NCBI GenBank assembly: GCA_004557185.1
Contig: SFEP01000036.1
Span: forward strand, 1 to 24,421
Direction of reading: 5' to 3'
Origin: Bacteroidales bacterium
Lineage (GTDB): Bacteria; Bacteroidota; Bacteroidia; Bacteroidales; Bacteroidaceae
Length of the DNA stretch: 24,421 nucleotides
Below are positions 22,595 to 24,421 of this stretch, one piece after another. The notes under the pieces were generated by a model that made no database searches, was not told the origin of the DNA, and was given only the letters and a program-made list of their open reading frames with translations. Positions within the stretch are counted from its first letter, which is position 1; every line of letters starts with the position of its first letter. Both the position numbers and the translations under genes were made by a program.

Positions 22595-22648
22595 AAGGTC
22601 TTTATATATATAATATGGAGTAAATGGGAAAATGCTGGGGCTGGGTGC

Positions 22649-23635
22649 TCAGGTGGTCGGTGGCGGTTCGCCCGTGGCGGCAGCCCAGCGTGCACGGAAT
22701 GCGGCCTGCTTCTGGGCCAATGCCTCGGCAAAGCGGCGGTGTGCCTCGCTGCCGGGATGCAGCGGCCTGTGAGCCTCGGCCCTCAGCAGGGCGACGCGCT
22801 CGGCAGCATAGCGCTGCAGGTCGGCACTGAAGCACCAGTTCTTGAAGCGCTCCCACACGTAGTCAACCGCCTGCTCCGAGGGGTGCAGCATGTCGGGGGC
22901 ATAAAAGCGGTAGTCGCGCAGTTCGTCGAGCACGATTTCGTAGGCAGGAAAATAATCGACGCCGTCCACTGCATGCGTGAGGGCGTCGATGAGCAGTAGC
23001 AGCTGCGCCTTCGAGAGCGCATTGCCGTGCATGCCATGCTTGGCGTAGCGGTAGGGACTGAGCGTCATGACCACGCGCACTGCGGGCACAAGGCTGCGCA
23101 GCGTCAGCAGCGCCGTGCGCCAGGGCGTGAGCATCTCGTCGATGGTCAGCACGCGTTCGGCAAAGCGGCTCTGTGGCTCCTTGTGGCAGTTGGCCACGGG
23201 CACGCCTTCAGCACCGTCGGCCACGAGGGTAAACACGTGGTCGGTGCTCAGCGTGAGGGCCACCACATCGGCCTGCAGCAGCACGCGGTGCGCCTCCGTC
23301 CAGCGTTCGTGCAGCAGTGCTTCCAGCCCCTCGGGCGTGGGGGCACTGAGCAGCGAGGCGCAGTCCCAGTGGCGCCACTGGCCGTCGGCAGCCCTGAAGA
23401 GGCGGGCCTCATCCACGCCACACGCGGGCTGCATGAGCCATTGCAGCGTGCGCAGCAGGCTCACGGGGTTGTAAAGGGTGCCCGTGGGGTTCACCACCAC
23501 GTGGCCTGCGGGCAGACTCTCAGCCAATCGTTCACCCATGTGTGCGGCAAAGCACGAGCCGATGCACACCGCGTGTGAGGCGGGTTGCAACAGCAGATGC
23601 TGGGGCGGCATGTCGACGGGTGTGGTAAACTGCAT
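22649..23635 (-). CDS. GSCFA-domain protein (SGNH-like fold)
   Basis: Numbered from ATG 23635 (328 residues), the protein has the name-giving motif GSCFA at 26-30. A partner motif DMLHP (Asp248, His251) lies near the C-terminus in YAPDMLHPSEQAVDYVWERF. Together these give the Ser/Asp/His layout of SGNH hydrolases, with the nucleophile serine inside GSC. No signal peptide or membrane helix is visible, so it is probably cytoplasmic. The substrate is unknown. It is the first gene of a likely operon with murF-alr and ddh, which hints at a cell-wall-related ester or amide substrate, but that is guilt by association. The earlier in-frame ATG at 23674 overlaps the promoter and was rejected. Confidence 0.9.
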   Translation of the reverse strand: MQFTTPVDMPPQHLLLQPASHAVCIGSCFAAHMGERLAESLPAGHVVVNPTGTLYNPVSLLRTLQWLMQPACGVDEARLFRAADGQWRHWDCASLLSAPTPEGLEALLHERWTEAHRVLLQADVVALTLSTDHVFTLVADGAEGVPVANCHKEPQSRFAERVLTIDEMLTPWRTALLTLRSLVPAVRVVMTLSPYRYAKHGMHGNALSKAQLLLLIDALTHAVDGVDYFPAYEIVLDELRDYRFYAPDMLHPSEQAVDYVWERFKNWCFSADLQRYAAERVALLRAEAHRPLHPGSEAHRRFAEALAQKQAAFRARWAAATGEPPPTT

Positions 23636-23661
23636 GGTGTGAATTTGTGGGGGAGATGGCG

Positions 23662-23691
23662 CAAAAGTACGCATTTCTCATCACAGGAAAA
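23662..23691 (-). promoter_or_regulatory. Promoter of GSCFA-murF/alr-ddh
   Basis: On the minus strand TTTT (23691-23688), 19 nt, then TACTTTTG (23669-23662): the -7 box matches TAnnTTTG and the -33 box is one base off TTTG. It lies 26 nt before the ATG at 23635 and fixes that start. Confidence 0.7.
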
Positions 23692-23726
23692 GCATGTTCG
23701 GCCTATTAGTATGCACGTGCTGTGGC

Positions 23727-24275
23727 CTACAACGCCAGCGTTTGCAGCGGCGTGCCGTCGAGGTGGCGCAGGGTGAGCGTGCCGTCGTCGTAGGTGGCGA
23801 AGGTGGGCGGGTTTCCGCCTTTGGGGAAGGTGGGCGACCCTGTGTTGAGCATCACGGGCCGTTCCTCGTTGGCCGGCTGCAGGGTGCAGAGGTGCGTGTG
23901 CCCCTGCACAAACACGTCGCAGGCGGGGCCGGGGGGCAAGTGGCGGTCGTTATACACATGGCCGTGCGTCACGAAGAAGCGGCGTGTGCCGTCGGTCACC
24001 ACGGCATACGTGCCCTGTATGGGGAAATGCAGCAGCATCTGGTCTACCTCGCTGTCGCAGTTGCCGCGCACGGCCACGATGCTGTCGGCCCGGCTGTTGA
24101 GCACGTCGGCCACGGCCTGCGGGTCGAGTCCCTGGCATAGTCCGTTTCGCGGCCCGTAGTTGAGCAAGTCGCCCAGCAGCACCAGCAGGTCGTAGCCGTG
24201 GTTGTCGTAGAAGGCGAGTGCGCGTTGCAGCGCGGGCAGCGAACCGTGTATGTCGGAGAGGAAGAGTATTTTCAT
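23727..24275 (-). CDS. yfcE: YfcE-type metallophosphoesterase
   Basis: The 182-residue protein has all five metal-site motifs of the small calcineurin-like phosphodiesterases: SDIHG (Asp8, His10), GDLLNYGPRN (Asp36), GNCD (Asn72), THGH (His104, His106) and GHTH (His126, His128). YfcE proteins hydrolyse phosphodiester bonds of small substrates in vitro, with Mn2+ preferred; the natural substrate is unknown. The -7 box upstream gives a ~27-nt leader. It ends 91 nt before the GSCFA gene, which has its own promoter, so it is probably transcribed separately. The gene symbol follows the E. coli family member. Confidence 0.93.
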   Translation of the reverse strand: MKILFLSDIHGSLPALQRALAFYDNHGYDLLVLLGDLLNYGPRNGLCQGLDPQAVADVLNSRADSIVAVRGNCDSEVDQMLLHFPIQGTYAVVTDGTRRFFVTHGHVYNDRHLPPGPACDVFVQGHTHLCTLQPANEERPVMLNTGSPTFPKGGNPPTFATYDDGTLTLRHLDGTPLQTLAL

Positions 24276-24306
24276 AAAATGGCGTAGAAAATTGGTTTTG
24301 ATGGGG

Positions 24307-24314
24307 CAAAGTTA
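24307..24314 (-). promoter_or_regulatory. -7 element (TAACTTTG) of the phosphodiesterase gene
   Basis: Minus-strand TAACTTTG fits TAnnTTTG, 31 nt before the ATG. It overlaps the first copy of the 30-bp direct repeat. No TTTG is seen at the -33 position. Confidence 0.6.
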
Positions 24315-24421
24315 GTGCAAGGCGAGAGGAGAAGAAGAGAAAAGGCGAAGCTTTTTCATCTTCTTATCCCGAGCCGCAGCCTAACTTATGAAAAGTTAGT
24401 GCAAGGCGAGAGGAGAAGAAG
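24308..24421. repeat. 30-bp direct repeat, 84-bp period, running off the window
   Basis: Bases 24308-24337 recur identically at 24392-24421, the last base of the window. Both copies start AAAGTTAGTGCAAGGC and end GGAGAAGAAG. Between them lies a segment with CCGAGCCGCAGCCTAAC, whose CTAAC can pair with GTTAG of the first copy; AAGAAG and CTTCTT also pair. Copy 1 contains most of the -7 box of the phosphodiesterase gene; in copy 2 the box reads TAACTTTT. The full length of the array is not visible. Confidence 0.85.

Noticed and set aside
21713..22999. 428-codon plus-strand open frame opposite murF-alr and the GSCFA gene
   Set aside because: It crosses two real genes and their intergenic gap in antisense and has no family features.

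Overview
The window looks like a chromosomal segment from a GC-rich member of the Bacteroidales, most probably Prevotellaceae. Several signs agree. There is a single-polypeptide MurF-alanine racemase fusion. LysS carries an extra ~70-residue tail. A DUF3276/PUR-type protein is present. The order rplY-pth-S4 protein is conserved, as is sigma-54 regulator-lptE-TPR protein-secG. Gene starts lack purine-rich Shine-Dalgarno sequences. Upstream of many genes sits the Bacteroidetes promoter form TTTG/TTG-N19-20-TAnnTTTG. The genus is inference; no rRNA gene is present to settle it.

Layout. (a) 1-587: no intact gene, but an AT-rich patch and the 3' remnant of a sigma-54 response-regulator gene (144-320, minus). 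(b) 588-7703, minus strand: a NUDIX/winged-helix regulator with its own promoter; the bcp-recA pair; a membrane acyltransferase cassette (two SGNH proteins followed by an MBOAT protein); and a small unrecognised acidic protein. (c) 7704-8540: an ~840-base divergent non-coding region with overlapping alternative hairpins, four tandem 22-bp units in an A-B-A'-B' pattern, and the lysS promoter. (d) 8541-19079, plus strand: lysS, gpsA, a DUF3276 protein, rplY, pth, an S4-domain protein, a conserved hypothetical protein, a receiver-less sigma-54 activator, lptE, a TPR-like protein, secG and a membrane protein. (e) 19168-24275, minus strand: a YfcE-type phosphodiesterase, then GSCFA protein-murF/alr-ddh as a probable operon. 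A strong hairpin at 19106-19142 separates the converging blocks d and e. The right edge has a 30-bp direct repeat, one copy of which supplies the phosphodiesterase promoter; it probably continues past the window.

How the genes work together. The strongest theme is the cell envelope. Ddh makes meso-diaminopimelate, and the fusion protein makes D-alanine and ligates D-Ala-D-Ala onto the muramyl tripeptide. LptE serves lipopolysaccharide assembly, SecG serves the translocon, GpsA makes glycerol-3-phosphate for phospholipids, and the MBOAT/SGNH cassette probably O-acylates a surface glycan. The second theme is translation and recycling (LysS, L25, Pth, S4 protein). RecA with a peroxiredoxin forms a damage-related pair.

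Most of the window is ordinary core genome. I found no convincing new defence or mobile system. The least explained items are the 22-bp alternating array, the adjacent switchable hairpins, the right-edge repeat, the truncated regulator, and two conserved-looking proteins of unknown function (14083-14655 and 17979-19079).
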